Assembly (NCBI GenBank): GCA_038255145.1
Contig: JBBSLP010000099.1
Coordinates: 1 to 13,771 of the forward strand
Source of the DNA: WHTX01 sp038255145
GTDB lineage: Bacteria > Actinomycetota > Acidimicrobiia > Acidimicrobiales > CAIXPF01
Direction of reading: 5' to 3'
Length of the DNA stretch: 13,771 nt
The notes under the pieces were generated by a model. The model was given only the letters and a program-made list of their open reading frames with translations. It did no database searches and had not been told where the DNA came from. Made by a program: the position numbers and the translations under genes. Within the stretch, counting starts at the first letter, position 1. Every line of letters begins with the position of its first letter. Shown here piece by piece: positions 13,457-13,771 of the stretch.

Positions 13457-13771
13457 GTGCCGCCGACCTCCGCCCCGCTGTCACCCGATGAGCAACCCCT
13501 CTTCCAGCGGCCGACAGCTCGAACCTCGTTGCGTTCGCTGCCGGCCATCGATGCCCCTCTGCGTGGGCACCGACCCCGGGCCACGAGTGACCCCGCCGGT
13601 GTGGTGGCGGCCCTGGTCGGTCACGGGACGACCTGGTCGTTGGCCGTGGCCGAGAGCTCGGGGCGGGTGTGCTGGCGCGGCGTCGTGGAACGAACCGATG
13701 GCGTGGAACGAACCGATGGCGTGGAACGAACCGATGGCGTGGAACGAACCGATGGCGTGGAACGAACCGAT
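13457..13771 (+). CDS. Possible hypothetical protein, 3' partial, entering an 18-bp repeat
   Basis: This frame is open from GTG 13457 (stop at 13448-13450 just upstream) to the edge, 105 codons. The middle part (about 45-82) has plausible protein composition and G/C-rich third positions, for example GVVAALVGHGTTWSLAVAES. The end is (VERTDG)n from the tandem repeat. No good ribosome site precedes GTG 13457, and an ATG frame at 13488 also runs open to the edge but with an unlikely Trp/Pro/Arg-rich composition. Product not recognised; the start is a guess. Confidence 0.4.
   Translation, partial: MPPTSAPLSPDEQPLFQRPTARTSLRSLPAIDAPLRGHRPRATSDPAGVVAALVGHGTTWSLAVAESSGRVCWRGVVERTDGVERTDGVERTDGVERTDGVERTD
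13685..13771 (+). repeat. Perfect 18-bp tandem repeat at the window edge
   Basis: GTGGAACGAACCGATGGC is repeated four times without change (13685-13756), then 15 of 18 bases of a fifth copy before the sequence stops. The unit is a multiple of three and encodes VERTDG in the frame of the last open frame (WNEPMA or GTNRWR in the others). The true copy number is unknown because the window ends inside it. Confidence 0.95.

Noticed and set aside
13473..13487. 15-mer CCCCGCTGTCACCCG shared with 7049-7063, upstream of the metalloprotease gene
   Set aside because: A single shared 15-mer in DNA this GC-rich is close to chance, and the two copies have different orientation relative to the genes.
12931..13584. 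217-codon minus-strand frame opposite the zinc-ribbon and small membrane genes
   Set aside because: No ribosome site or recognisable motifs and a low-complexity Arg/Gly composition; the plus-strand genes have strong start signals.
13488..13771. ATG frame (MSNPSSSG...) at the right end
   Set aside because: Also open to the edge but very rich in Trp, Pro and Arg, unlike a normal protein; the overlapping frame from 13457 has better composition. Not fully excluded.

Overview
The window is very GC-rich, with strong G/C bias at third codon positions, frequent GTG starts and tight 4-base gene overlaps. It has a split CrtYc/CrtYd lycopene cyclase and actinobacterial-style protein families. Together these point to a high-GC actinobacterium, possibly of the Acidimicrobiia type; the class is an inference from gene content only. 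The left edge cuts into a gene and the right edge stops inside a perfect tandem repeat, so the window is probably a whole assembly contig. No RNA gene, transposase, phage gene or CRISPR array was seen.

Positions 1-6079 hold a carotenoid cluster built from two converging transcription units. The plus-strand unit is crtE (GGPP synthase, 5' truncated), crtI (phytoene desaturase) and crtB (phytoene synthase), which should convert isoprenyl diphosphates to lycopene. The minus-strand unit, in transcription order, is a CrtQ-like family 2 glycosyltransferase, a CrtO-like acyltransferase of the staphyloxanthin type, crtYc, crtYd and crtZ. It should cyclise lycopene to beta-carotene, hydroxylate it to zeaxanthin and probably decorate the hydroxyl with a sugar and a fatty acid. 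The two units meet tail to tail with a 127-base antisense overlap of crtB and crtZ.

Positions 6240-7770, all on the minus strand, hold a membrane-anchored HExxH zinc metalloprotease with a repeat-bearing linker and a UspA-type universal stress protein. A very strong hairpin separates the two.

Positions 7864-12438, also minus strand, hold a compact type IV pilus or pseudopilus assembly set transcribed pilB, pilC, pilA, pilD: assembly ATPase, platform protein, prepilin and prepilin peptidase. No retraction ATPase (pilT), pilMNO or secretin is present here.

Positions 12439-13771 form a 289-base divergent region rich in hairpins, followed on the plus strand by a zinc-ribbon hypothetical protein, a 60-residue membrane protein, and the start of an open frame that runs off the end through a perfect 18-bp tandem repeat encoding VERTDG.
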